DNA of 5,375 bases from DATDEW01 sp046590205 (GCA_046590205.1 JBKJTT010000021.1:1-5375), one strand, 5' to 3'. Counted from the stretch's first letter, positions 1 through 5,375 are shown. Notes: a model not told the origin generated them from the letters alone. Translations and numbers: made by a program.

Positions 1-4
1 ATTC

Positions 5-24
5 AACTTTTTGTAAAGTTTTTT
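5..24 (+). terminator. Possible weak plus-strand terminator
   Basis: AACTTT (5-10) and AAAGTT (15-20) form a 6-bp AT-only hairpin with a TTGT loop, followed on the plus strand by TTTT. It could end a gene converging from the left of the window. The stem is weak and there is no gene in view to support it, so it may be chance. Confidence 0.25.
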
Positions 25-33
25 ACTCGTAAG

Positions 34-75
34 TAAAGCAAAACTCCCGGGAAACCTTTCGGTCTCCGCGGGAGT
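34..75 (-). terminator. Intrinsic terminator of the lipoprotein gene
   Basis: On the minus strand ACTCCCG (75-69) pairs with CGGGAGT (49-43). Inside it GGAGACC pairs with GGTTTCC around a GAAA tetraloop. This gives a 14-bp, GC-rich hairpin with a single unpaired base. A T-rich tail (TTTTGCTTT) follows on the minus strand. It begins about 40 bases after the stop codon of the minus-strand gene at 115-867 and is the natural end of that transcript. The plus strand lacks a T run after the hairpin, so the terminator reads one way. Confidence 0.8.
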
Positions 76-114
76 GTTGTATGTTGCGTATTACCTTTTG
101 CGTTGTTGCGCGTT

Positions 115-867
115 TCAACGCCTGGTGGTGGCCACGGTAGCTGCCGAATCTGCGGCAGGATTCCCCCGCAAAAAACGATCGACGATCTTGTGGCTCAACC
201 CAACCTGCGCCGCGGTGAAATGTAGCTCGCGAAAGATTCTCTCGCCGTACGAACAGAAAGTCCCCTCATTGGGACAACTCGGCAGTTCGGTAGCCAGCTT
301 CTTGTTAACGACGACTTCCTTCGCCGCTTTGAGCAGATACTCGCGCATCTTCTCCGGGGTCAAGGAGAGGTCTGCCGGGGTGACAGCGCTGCGTTGCATA
401 GCATCCATCGCCGCGACCATACCGTCGAATCTCTCGTCACCCATATCGCTGCTCATCGCGCACGCGACGTAACTGCCAGAAAAGACGGCTTGTGCGTAAC
501 GAACCGTTCGCTGCTTCAGCGTCTCTCTGTAGCGTGCCAGAAGTGTGTCACCCAATTGATCGGTGACGTGTTCCAAACTGGATAGCCGATCGAGGCTCTC
601 GCCAAGCTCGCAGGCATTCAGACCGCCGCTAACGGTCATGCGCCACGAGCCCTGAAGGGTATCGCTGCTCATCGCGGCGAGTACCATGGCACGAACCGTG
701 TCACGCACAGCGACCTTCGTGAGTTGTTCATGACGCTGGATGTTCGGGTCAATCGTTGTTGGGACCGACCGCTCGGCTGGCAAAACTGCCGCCTCTTTCA
801 GAGTGCGGGTGTCCTCCACAGCACACGCGGTGGACCCGAACAAAAGCACGAGCGCAAAATAACGCAT
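115..867 (-). CDS. Putative secreted lipoprotein of unknown function (250 aa)
   Basis: This is the only convincing protein gene in the window. I do not recognise the family. The start is supported by GGAGG placed 7 bases before the ATG, and by a promoter 60-90 bases upstream. The N-terminus has one Arg at residue 2, a hydrophobic stretch (about residues 3-14) and then Cys15 in the context GSTAC. That resembles a lipobox, although Ser at -3 is weaker than the usual Leu/Val/Ile, so plain secretion is also possible. Residues 16-50 are polar and probably a linker. Residues 50-235 look mostly helical. Four further cysteines lie at 86, 136, 198 and 205; Cys198 and Cys205 are close together and could form a disulfide outside the cell. 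The C-terminus (236-250) is Ala/Thr-rich and probably disordered. The motif AMSSD occurs twice (65-69 and 137-141). The gene has its own promoter and terminator, so it is monocistronic. It sits just downstream of the rRNA operon with no evident functional link to it. The reading frame is intact and looks coding throughout. Confidence 0.85.
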   Translation of the reverse strand: MRYFALVLLFGSTACAVEDTRTLKEAAVLPAERSVPTTIDPNIQRHEQLTKVAVRDTVRAMVLAAMSSDTLQGSWRMTVSGGLNACELGESLDRLSSLEHVTDQLGDTLLARYRETLKQRTVRYAQAVFSGSYVACAMSSDMGDERFDGMVAAMDAMQRSAVTPADLSLTPEKMREYLLKAAKEVVVNKKLATELPSCPNEGTFCSYGERIFRELHFTAAQVGLSHKIVDRFLRGNPAADSAATVATTRR

Positions 868-897
868 TGTAAATCCTCCTCTAAGGTTGTGCGATCC

Positions 898-914
898 GGA
901 GAATATCTTTCTCC
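898..914 (-). other. 5'-terminal mRNA hairpin before the lipoprotein gene
   Basis: On the minus strand GGAGAA and TTCTCC form a perfect 6-bp stem with a 5-base loop. It is flanked by GATC on both sides (918-921 and 893-896), which could extend it after an internal loop. It begins a few bases after the predicted transcription start and ends about 18 bases before the GGAGG ribosome binding site. Its place at the extreme 5' end suggests a role in mRNA stability or translation control, which is inference. Confidence 0.5.
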
Positions 915-919
915 ATAGA

Positions 920-955
920 TCATGCCATTATACCAGAAGTGTGCCGTAAAGTCAA
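920..955 (-). promoter_or_regulatory. Sigma-70 type promoter of the lipoprotein gene
   Basis: Read on the minus strand, TTGACT (955-950) and TATAAT (932-927) are separated by exactly 17 bases. These match the -35 and -10 consensus at 5/6 and 6/6. The start of transcription is expected near 920, giving a leader of about 53 bases before the ATG at 867. The promoter lies just beyond the rRNA terminator, so the gene is expressed independently of the rRNA operon. Confidence 0.88.
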
Positions 956-971
956 TAGGAATCACCAAACA

Positions 972-999
972 AAAAAGACCCGTTTTCACGGGTCTTTTT
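972..999 (-). terminator. Terminator of the rRNA operon
   Basis: AAAAAGACCCG (972-982) and CGGGTCTTTTT (989-999) form an 11-bp stem with a 6-base loop. On the minus strand this is followed by a T run, as expected about 35 bases beyond the 3' end of 5S. The flanking A and T runs make it usable in both directions, but there is no plus-strand gene for it to serve. A small GCC-GAAA-GGC hairpin (about 1012-1021) lies between 5S and this terminator. Confidence 0.92.
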
Positions 1000-1033
1000 C
1001 TTGCTTGCTTCAGCCTTTCGGCCTCGGCGAACT

Positions 1034-1152
1034 TAGTCGGCAGCTACCTACTTTTGCACTGACATAAGCCAGGCTATCATCGGCACAAATGCGTTTGACT
1101 GCTGAGTTCGGAAAGGGATCAGGTCGGACCACATCGTAAATGCCACCTGAAT
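1034..1152 (-). rRNA. rrf: 5S ribosomal RNA
   Basis: The minus strand carries the conserved 5S core. The stretch around 1092-1130 reads GTGGTCCGACCTGATCCC followed by CCGAACTCAGCAGT and AAACGC, matching E. coli 5S closely. GTAGGTAGCTGCC lies near the 3' end. The ends were set by aligning to E. coli 5S: 27 bases before the GTGGTCC block end for the 5' side, and the bases after CTGCC for the 3' side. Each may be off by a few bases. The expected terminal helix I is poor: only UC(A)GG with CCGA pairs well, with a bulged A. The RNA acts in the central protuberance of the large subunit and follows 23S in the usual order. Confidence 0.93.
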
Positions 1153-1358
1153 TTCAGAAAAGGATTTCCTAACTAGGGACTTAGTTTCGATTTGGGAAAA
1201 TCAAAACACTTTTCTGAAAATCAGAGGGCACTTAAGTGCTCTGGGTTCAGGCTGTGGCAGGCCTGTTTAAATTCAATTTAGAGAGAACAAGAAGAACAAG
1301 TCTAGACCTAAGTCTATTTGTTATTACAATCACTAATTACTAGTTAATGTACTGGAAA
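1153..1358 (-). other. 23S-5S spacer with three hairpins, no tRNA
   Basis: This spacer of about 206 bases holds no tRNA; I looked for T-arm and anticodon-arm patterns on both strands. From the 5S side it contains three hairpins. TTTCAGAAAAG (1152-1162) is an exact inverted repeat of 1209-1219. A near-perfect 18-base palindrome lies at 1225-1242, with centre GCACTTAAGTGC. A 6-bp hairpin CAGGCT/GGCCTG spans 1248-1265. Bases 1269-1358 are the 3' arm of the 23S processing stem. The first hairpin abuts the 5S 5' end and may guide its maturation. Confidence 0.7.
1269..1358 (-). repeat. 3' arm of the 23S precursor processing stem
   Basis: Bases 1323-1353 are the inverted complement of 4837-4867 with 28 of 31 positions matching. 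The outer part (1269-1300, rich in AGAGAACAAGAAGAACAAG) is a gapped inverted complement of 4895-4932. Precursor rRNAs form such long stems between their flanks, and RNase III cuts them to release 23S. The complementarity is seen directly; the enzyme is inferred from known bacteria. Confidence 0.88.
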
Positions 1359-1436
1359 GATTCAAACTTTTGATTGATTAGTATTGCTCAGCTGAACACA
1401 TTACTGTGCTTACACCTGCAACCTATAAAACCTCGA

Positions 1437-1545
1437 GCTTCACATCAAATCGTATTGCTACTCAAATCAGTAAAACTTTTGGTTATAATACGCAGTAGTC
1501 TTCTGCGAATCTAACGTCTCCGAAGAGACAACGAAATCTAGTTTT
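1437..1545 (-). other. Expansion in 23S domain VI (helix 98 region)
   Basis: Between the segment equivalent to AAGCACGAAAC and the segment GAAGCTCGAGGTTTTATAGG, this 23S is about 45 nt longer than E. coli. The added sequence contains a perfect GTCTC-TTCG-GAGAC hairpin (1529-1516, minus strand), a CGCAG/CTGCG hairpin (1491-1507) and an alternative pairing CGTATT (1451-1456) with AATACG (1487-1492). Helix 98 is variable in length among bacteria and lies on the ribosome surface, so growth here is plausible. Helix boundaries are approximate. Confidence 0.65.
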
Positions 1546-1752
1546 GTGGACAGCTTCGCGCTTATATGCCTTCAGCGCTTATCTGAACTGGACCTAGCTA
1601 CCCCGCGATGCCGCAGACGCGACAACGGGTACACCAGAGGTCCATGCATTCCGGTCCTCTCGTACTAGGAATGCGCCCACTCAAATTTCGTACACCCACA
1701 ACAGATAAGGACCAAACTGTCTCACGACGTTTTGAACCCAGCTCGCGTACCA

Positions 1753-1789
<37 letters not shown>

Positions 1790-2566
1790 CCACCCCCAGG
1801 ACGTGATGAGCCGACATCGAGGTGCCAAACCCTGTCGTCGATGTGGACTCTTGGACAGGATCAGCCTGTTATCCCTAGAGTAACTTTTATCCGTTGGGCT
1901 TTGCGTATTCCACTCTAACGCATCGGATCACTAACTTCTACTTTCGTACCTGCGCGACTCGCTGGTCTTGCAGTCAAGCATGCTTATGCGTTTGCACTAT
2001 CAACGCGATTTCCATCCGCGTCTAGCATACCTTAATAAACGCCTCCGTTACCATTTAGGAGGCAACCGCCCCAGTTAAACTACCCACGAGTCACTGTCCC
2101 AATGCAGGTTAAACATTGGTTAGAAACAAAAATCAAACAGGGTGGTATTTCACATTGCGACTCAGCAAACGCCGGAGCGTCGCTTCAAAGTCTCCCACCT
2201 ATTCTAAGCAGCTAAATTCTTATTTCAATAACACGCTATAGTAAAGCTTCATAGGGTCTTTCCGTCTTGTTGCGGGCAGACGGCATCTTTACCGTCACTG
2301 TAAATTCATCGGGTTGTTCGTCAAGACAGTCCTCTACTCGTTATGCCATTCGTGCGGGTCGCAACTTACGCGACAAGGAATTTCGCTACCATAGGACAGT
2401 TATAGTTACTGCCGGCGTTCATCAGGGCTTGAAGAGCGAGGTTGCCCAAGCTCTCTTAACCTTCTGACACTGGCCAGGCATCAGCCCGTATACATCAGCT
2501 TGCGCTTTAGCACGGACCTGTGTTTTTGGTAAACAGTCGGGAGAGGTCTTTCGCTGCGGGCCTTTA

Positions 2567-2815
2567 TTGTATGCTGGGTAGTGAACACAACTTGATGTTG
2601 TGAAGGTGAGTGTGAGGAGGCCGCACACCACAAGCTTCTGTCACGCTGGGGATTCCGGGCCCCATCGATTCCAGAGCGCAAGTGATATGCGGTCCTACCT
2701 CACACTTAAAATAGACTAGCGTTAATACGCAAAACAAACGAAAGAAGCACAGTCGACAATAAGTCGAAATAGCTATCAATTTCGTTTGTAAATCTATTCA
2801 CTACCCAGCATACAA
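2567..2815 (-). other. Multi-branched insertion at 23S helix 63
   Basis: Bases 2567-2585 and 2797-2815 are a perfect 19-bp inverted repeat enclosing 211 bases. The insertion sits between the domain IV segment with CGGCCGTACCTTCGG (right) and the segment equivalent to the one preceding CTGTTTA (left), which is where helix 63 lies in E. coli. In RNA order the insert folds into a junction of arms. ACAAACGAAA pairs with TTTCGTTTGT over a CGAC/GTCG hairpin. AGTGTGAGGTAGG pairs with CCTCCTCACACT with one bulge, followed by an 11-bp helix CCGCATATCAC/GTGGTGTGCGG containing two wobbles. CACAAC pairs with GTTGTG as a terminal hairpin. The wobbles are G-U only in minus-strand RNA, supporting folding of the rRNA itself. 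No group I or II core or ORF was recognised. It could remain as an expansion segment or be removed as an intervening sequence. Confidence 0.82.
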
Positions 2816-2932
2816 AAAGGTCAGGCCATATACCGAAGGTACGGCCGCTTTTTTGCCGAGTTCCTGAACGAACATTGTCCCGTACGCCTTGGGATTCTCT
2901 CCCCATCCACCTGTGTCGGTTTACGGTACGGA

Positions 2933-3169
2933 CATCATATAACATGACTACGAACTTTTTCTTGACACCTTGATTCATACCAATCTTTCTTGCGAAATTT
3001 TCACCTTTTCTCAGATTTATAACTACTAAATTCATCTCTTGCGAGGTAGAACTTAACAGTACAGAGATTCCGGATTTGCCTGGAATCTCATCCTACGTTG
3101 GGTAAACGCAAATAGTCAGATTACGCTAGTACTATCATGATGCGTCGGTCCTTAGATAATTATATGATG
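2933..3169 (-). other. Enlarged peripheral arm in 23S domain III
   Basis: CATCATATAA (2933-2942) and TTATATGATG (3160-3169) are an exact 10-bp inverted repeat closing an arm of about 237 bases. This arm corresponds to the helix 58-59 area of E. coli, between GATGGAAAA-type sequence and the ACCGACACAGGTGG block. I estimate it is about 50 nt longer than in E. coli. The inner part keeps the CAGGCAAATCCGG motif seen in E. coli. Exact helix assignment needs a structural alignment. Confidence 0.55.
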
Positions 3170-3464
3170 GCTACGTAATATCAAACGTATTTTCCATCGG
3201 GTGGATCCCTTGGGACCCACTCTTAGGCCCGGCTAACCCTGGGACGACGATCGTTGCCCAGGAAACCTTGGATATTCGGCGAACATGATTCTCACATGTA
3301 TATTTATTACTTATTCCAACATTCTTACTTCTGTGCACTCCAGGATGTCTCACGACTGTCCCTTCAGCGCGCACACAACACTCCTCTACCGCTAATACTC
3401 TTGCGAGTACTAACCCATGTCTTCGGTACCTATCTTAGCCCCAATACATTGTCGGCGCAGAAAC

Positions 3465-3532
<68 letters not shown>

Positions 3533-3922
3533 GAGCATCTCCACATCCTTATCACTATAGATAGGATTTGGGGACCTTAGACGATGGTGTGGATTCTTTT
3601 CCATTTGTCACGTGAAGCTTAGACCTCACGGACTGACTGCCAGATTCTTAATCTTTAGAATTCGGAGTTTGGTTCGAACTGACCGCTTGCGCAGCCAGGA
3701 TCGATTCAGTGCTCTACCTCTAAAGGGAACATCTGACGCTAGCCCTAAAGCTATTTCGAGGAGAACCAGCTATCACCCAGTTCGATTGGAATTTCTCCCC
3801 TACACACAGTTCATCCCCTAATTTTGCGACATTAGTGGGTTCGGACCTCCCGTCACTTTTACATGACGTTCATCCTGACCATGTGTAGCTCACCGGGTTT
3901 CGGGTCTGCTACATGCTACCTT

Positions 3923-3974
3923 TAAGAAATTGATGCGGCCAAATGCTCGTAAGCACTCGGCCATTCAATATCTT
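3923..3974 (-). other. Extra hairpin in 23S domain II
   Basis: GGCC (3937-3940) pairs with GGCC (3959-3962) and continues through AGTGCT/AGCATT to a TACG loop on the minus-strand RNA. The stem extends outward as TTGA/TCAA and AAGA/TCTT. It lies just 5' of the conserved GACCCGAAACCC sequence in RNA order. Bacteria such as E. coli and B. subtilis have only about 25-30 nt there. The hairpin adds roughly 50 nt. The G-U wobble is in the sense of the rRNA strand. Confidence 0.68.
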
Positions 3975-4166
3975 AATGCGGACTATTAATCCTTGCTTTC
4001 ACTACACCTTCGGGTTTTGTAACCCTTAAGTAAGCAACATATATGCAACTCGTTGGATCATTCTTCAATAGGCACGCGGTCACCCAGATACGTAAACGTA
4101 TCATTCAGGCTCCCACTCTTTGTAAGTATATGGTTTCAGATACTATTTCATCTCCCTTTCGGGATG

Positions 4167-4207
<41 letters not shown>

Positions 4208-4406
4208 ATGTTAGTATTTAGCCTTAGATCGTAGTCGACCTGACTTCTAACGAGATTTCCCGTGTCTGGTTATACTCAAGAAAAAGTTAGGAAATTCACA
4301 TGGTTTTTCGCTATACCGGGCTATCACCGTCTATGGCCTGCTTTTCCAAGCATGTTCTGCTAAACAGCATGACAACTTTCCCGCGCCTCTACCGCGACGC
4401 ACAACT

Positions 4407-4545
4407 TCCACTTATAACACCTACTATGCAACGCCGGTAAGCTTTAATGTTTCGTATTGCTACGAGACAAACACATAATAGGTTTGGGCTAAAAGAATAT
4501 CTATATGACAGAACCTGATAGAAACAGATTCAATCATATAAATAC
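4407..4545 (-). other. Expansion in 23S domain I
   Basis: Between GTAGTGGCGAGCGAAAAGGGAA-type sequence (about 4574-4553) and the segment equivalent to GGAAGCGTCTGG of E. coli, this 23S has well over 100 extra nucleotides. It includes a long hairpin at 4498-4544 (TATCTATATGA with TCATATAAATA, then GAACCTG with CAGATTC) and a second hairpin at 4452-4465 (TCGTA-TTGC-TACGA). The rest of the added stretch (about 4407-4450) is not resolved by eye. Confidence 0.65.
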
Positions 4546-4832
4546 CTTTGTACTTCCCTTTTCGCTCGCCACTACTTAGGGAATCTCTGCGCTTTTGACG
4601 GCGCTTGATTTATTTTCCTGGTGTTACTGAGATGTTTCACTTCACACCGTTCCCGTTCGCATATACTCCTCAGTATATGGACATGCATACTTCATATGCA
4701 TAGGTTTCCCCATTCGGACATCTTCGGATCAAAGGTTATTTGCCACCTCCCCGGAGCTTTTCGCAGGCTGTCACGTCCTTCATCGGCTAACATTGCCAAG
4801 GCATCCACCATATACCCTTAACTGTTTCAATC

Positions 4833-4932
4833 TTTTAGTAAATTAACTAGTAATTACTAATTGTAATATATATGTATATCGTTCGTACTTGGACTTTGTT
4901 CTTCTTATAATTCTCTCTTTTGAATTGAATTT
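4833..4932 (-). repeat. 5' arm of the 23S precursor processing stem
   Basis: This pairs with 1269-1358 on the other side of 23S. The best part is 4837-4867, matching 28 of 31 bases as an inverted complement. The outer stretch 4895-4932 (TTTGTTCTTC, then TTCTCTCTTTTGAATTGAATTT) pairs with gaps. The middle stretch 4868-4894 is AT-rich and pairs poorly. Confidence 0.88.
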
Positions 4933-4937
4933 ACAAT

Positions 4938-4972
4938 TCCATAATTTTCGGCTAATCAGTGAAAATTATGGA
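4938..4972 (-). other. Perfect 12-bp hairpin upstream of 23S
   Basis: Bases 4938-4949 and 4961-4972 are exact inverted complements (core CCATAATTTTC / GAAAATTATGG) with an 11-base loop. It lies just outside the processing stem on the leader side. There is no T run after it on the minus strand, so it is not an obvious terminator. It may be a leader structure or a protein site. Confidence 0.6.
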
Positions 4973-5228
4973 TACCACTATTTAGTTGGGAAAGTGCATG
5001 GTCACGTTGAGCGTTAGCGCTGAGCGCATATGTGCAGATAATTTTTTCCAGCACACGAAACGCGTGATCATTGCGGCCACATAACTACTGCCCTGTACGG
5101 GCCCGAAGTAAAACTGACCTGGGCAGTAAATATGTGATCACAATTATTTCTAAATTGGGGATTAAATGTGCATGAGTCCTGGATAACTTTGAGCTTTTTG
5201 ACCGTTCTTTATGCTCGGTCTGGCCAAC
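4973..5228. other. Leader or 16S-23S spacer without tRNA
   Basis: Apart from the inverted repeat at 5065-5140 this stretch has no gene that I can support. I found no tRNA, no 16S 3' end (no anti-Shine-Dalgarno segment), and no convincing promoter with both -35 and -10 on the minus strand. A GC-rich run with repeated GAGCG/TAGCG elements (about 5008-5027) is present and unexplained. Confidence 0.6.
5065..5140. other. Branched inverted repeat with alternative pairing
   Basis: ACATAACTACTGCCC (5079-5093) pairs with GGGCAGTAAATATGT (5121-5135) as 13 bp around a 2x2 mismatch. TGATC (5065-5069) then pairs with GATCA (5136-5140) after an 8-base bulge. The inner 27 bases contain the palindrome CGGGCCCG (5098-5105). 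TACTGCCC (5086-5093) could instead pair locally with GGGC (5099-5102) and AGTA (5107-5110). Two mutually exclusive folds are therefore possible. Function unknown. Confidence 0.55.
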
Positions 5229-5250
5229 AAAAAAACCGCTTACGCGGCGT
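5229..5250 (-). terminator. Small intrinsic terminator in the 23S leader
   Basis: On the minus strand CCGC (5247-5244), a GTAA loop and GCGG (5239-5236) are followed by seven T (5235-5229). The stem is short (4-5 bp) but GC-only, with an excellent T tract. It lies about 400 bases before the start of 23S and 42 bases after the stop codon at 5292. It would end, or attenuate, whatever enters from the right. If the rRNA transcript comes from upstream it must read through. Confidence 0.6.
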
Positions 5251-5290
5251 TTCTAACTACAGATCAAAACAAGTGGTTAGAAGCGACCGC
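5244..5290. repeat. 17-bp inverted repeat overlapping the terminator
   Basis: Bases 5244-5260 pair with 5273-5290 over 17 bp with one bulged A (5286) and a 12-base loop. The inner 10 bp are TTCTAACTAC / GTGGTTAGAA. Two of the pairs are G-U in plus-strand RNA but A-C mismatches in minus-strand RNA. The repeat shares the GCGG at 5244-5247 with the terminator hairpin, so the two folds exclude each other on the minus strand. Confidence 0.65.
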
Positions 5291-5291
5291 C

Positions 5292-5375
5292 TTATGTGAG
5301 AGTTAAATTTATTGTAACCATATGCACTCCTCGGTTATCAAACGTGTTCGTATTATATATTGGCGGTAGGATAGT
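5292..5375 (-). CDS. Short leader-peptide ORF or tail of an off-window CDS
   Basis: Two readings fit. In the first, ATG at 5321-5319 opens a 9-codon ORF (MVTINLTLT, stop at 5294-5292). It is preceded by GAGGAG at 5332-5327 with 5-base spacing, and a TATAAT -10 box lies 30 bases further up. In the second, the same frame is open to the window edge (27 codons), so this may be the C-terminus of a larger protein. A second frame is also open across the edge, so openness alone proves little. The terminator 42 bases downstream fits both readings. No family is recognisable. Confidence 0.35.
   Translation of the reverse strand, partial: TILPPIYNTNTFDNRGVHMVTINLTLT
5352..5357 (-). promoter_or_regulatory. 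Candidate -10 box upstream of the 23S leader
   Basis: The minus strand reads TATAAT at 5357-5352, within an AT-rich run. At 17-base spacing, the matching -35 hexamer would begin at the last base of the window, so it cannot be checked. It is the only perfect -10 hexamer I found on the minus strand between the window edge and 23S. It could drive the short ORF at 5321-5292 and possibly the rRNA genes. Confidence 0.35.

Noticed and set aside
74..918. Plus-strand ORFs at 74-472, 394-585 and 724-918
   Set aside because: They are antisense to the lipoprotein gene, which alone has a promoter, ribosome binding site, signal peptide and terminator.
798..989. Minus-strand ORF of 63 codons overlapping the lipoprotein start
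   Set aside because: It begins inside the rRNA terminator, upstream of the -35 box, and is out of frame with the supported gene.
1153..1358. tRNA gene in the 23S-5S spacer
   Set aside because: A GATTCAAAC string at 1359-1367 resembles a T-arm, but it pairs with the 23S 5' end and no acceptor, D or anticodon arm surrounds it.
2586..2796. Self-splicing intron in 23S
   Set aside because: No recognisable group I P3-P7 core, no group II domain V and no homing-endonuclease ORF. The insert sits within a variable helix closed by a perfect stem, which fits an expansion or intervening sequence better.
5065..5140. Mobile-element ends or attachment site
   Set aside because: Inverted TGATC/GATCA ends are short, there is no transposase and no target-site duplication, so RNA structure is the simpler reading.
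4973..5228. A promoter for 23S close to its 5' end
   Set aside because: Partial -10-like strings such as CATAAT near 4940-4945 have no -35 partner at suitable spacing on the minus strand.

Overview
The window holds the 23S and 5S genes of a bacterial rRNA operon, both transcribed on the minus strand, followed downstream by one small protein gene on the same strand. The 23S and 5S calls rest on long stretches of conserved sequence that I read directly. These include the sarcin-ricin loop, the peptidyl-transferase ring, helix 69, the GTPase-associated centre and the 5S loop B/C region. The organism is clearly bacterial. The 23S is large (about 3.47 kb against 2.90 kb in E. coli) and carries several structured expansions. 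Neither spacer holds a tRNA, and no 16S 3' end lies within about 540 bases upstream. Together these suggest a member of the Candidate Phyla Radiation (Patescibacteria). That placement is an inference, not shown by any marker protein.

Layout from right to left, which is the direction of transcription. Bases 4833-5375 are an AT-rich leader or 16S-23S spacer. It contains, from the right: a good -10 box; either a short peptide ORF with a ribosome binding site or the tail of a CDS running off the window; a long inverted repeat; a small intrinsic terminator; a branched inverted repeat at 5065-5140; a perfect hairpin at 4938-4972; and the 5' arm of the 23S processing stem. The 23S gene occupies about 4832 to 1359. 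The 3' arm of the processing stem follows, then a spacer with three hairpins, the 5S gene (about 1152 to 1034) and a strong terminator at 972-999.

The protein gene at 867-115 has its own near-consensus sigma-70 type promoter, a 5'-terminal mRNA hairpin, a strong Shine-Dalgarno sequence and its own terminator. It encodes a probable exported lipoprotein of 250 residues that I do not recognise. It is a separate transcription unit from the rRNA operon.

The most notable points are the roughly 211-base multi-branched insertion at the helix-63 position of 23S, closed by a perfect 19-bp stem. There is also a compensatory base-pair change in the normally near-invariant helix 69, and an attenuator-like leader at the right edge. 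I see no mobile element, CRISPR array or intron-encoded protein. All ORFs inside the rRNA are incidental.
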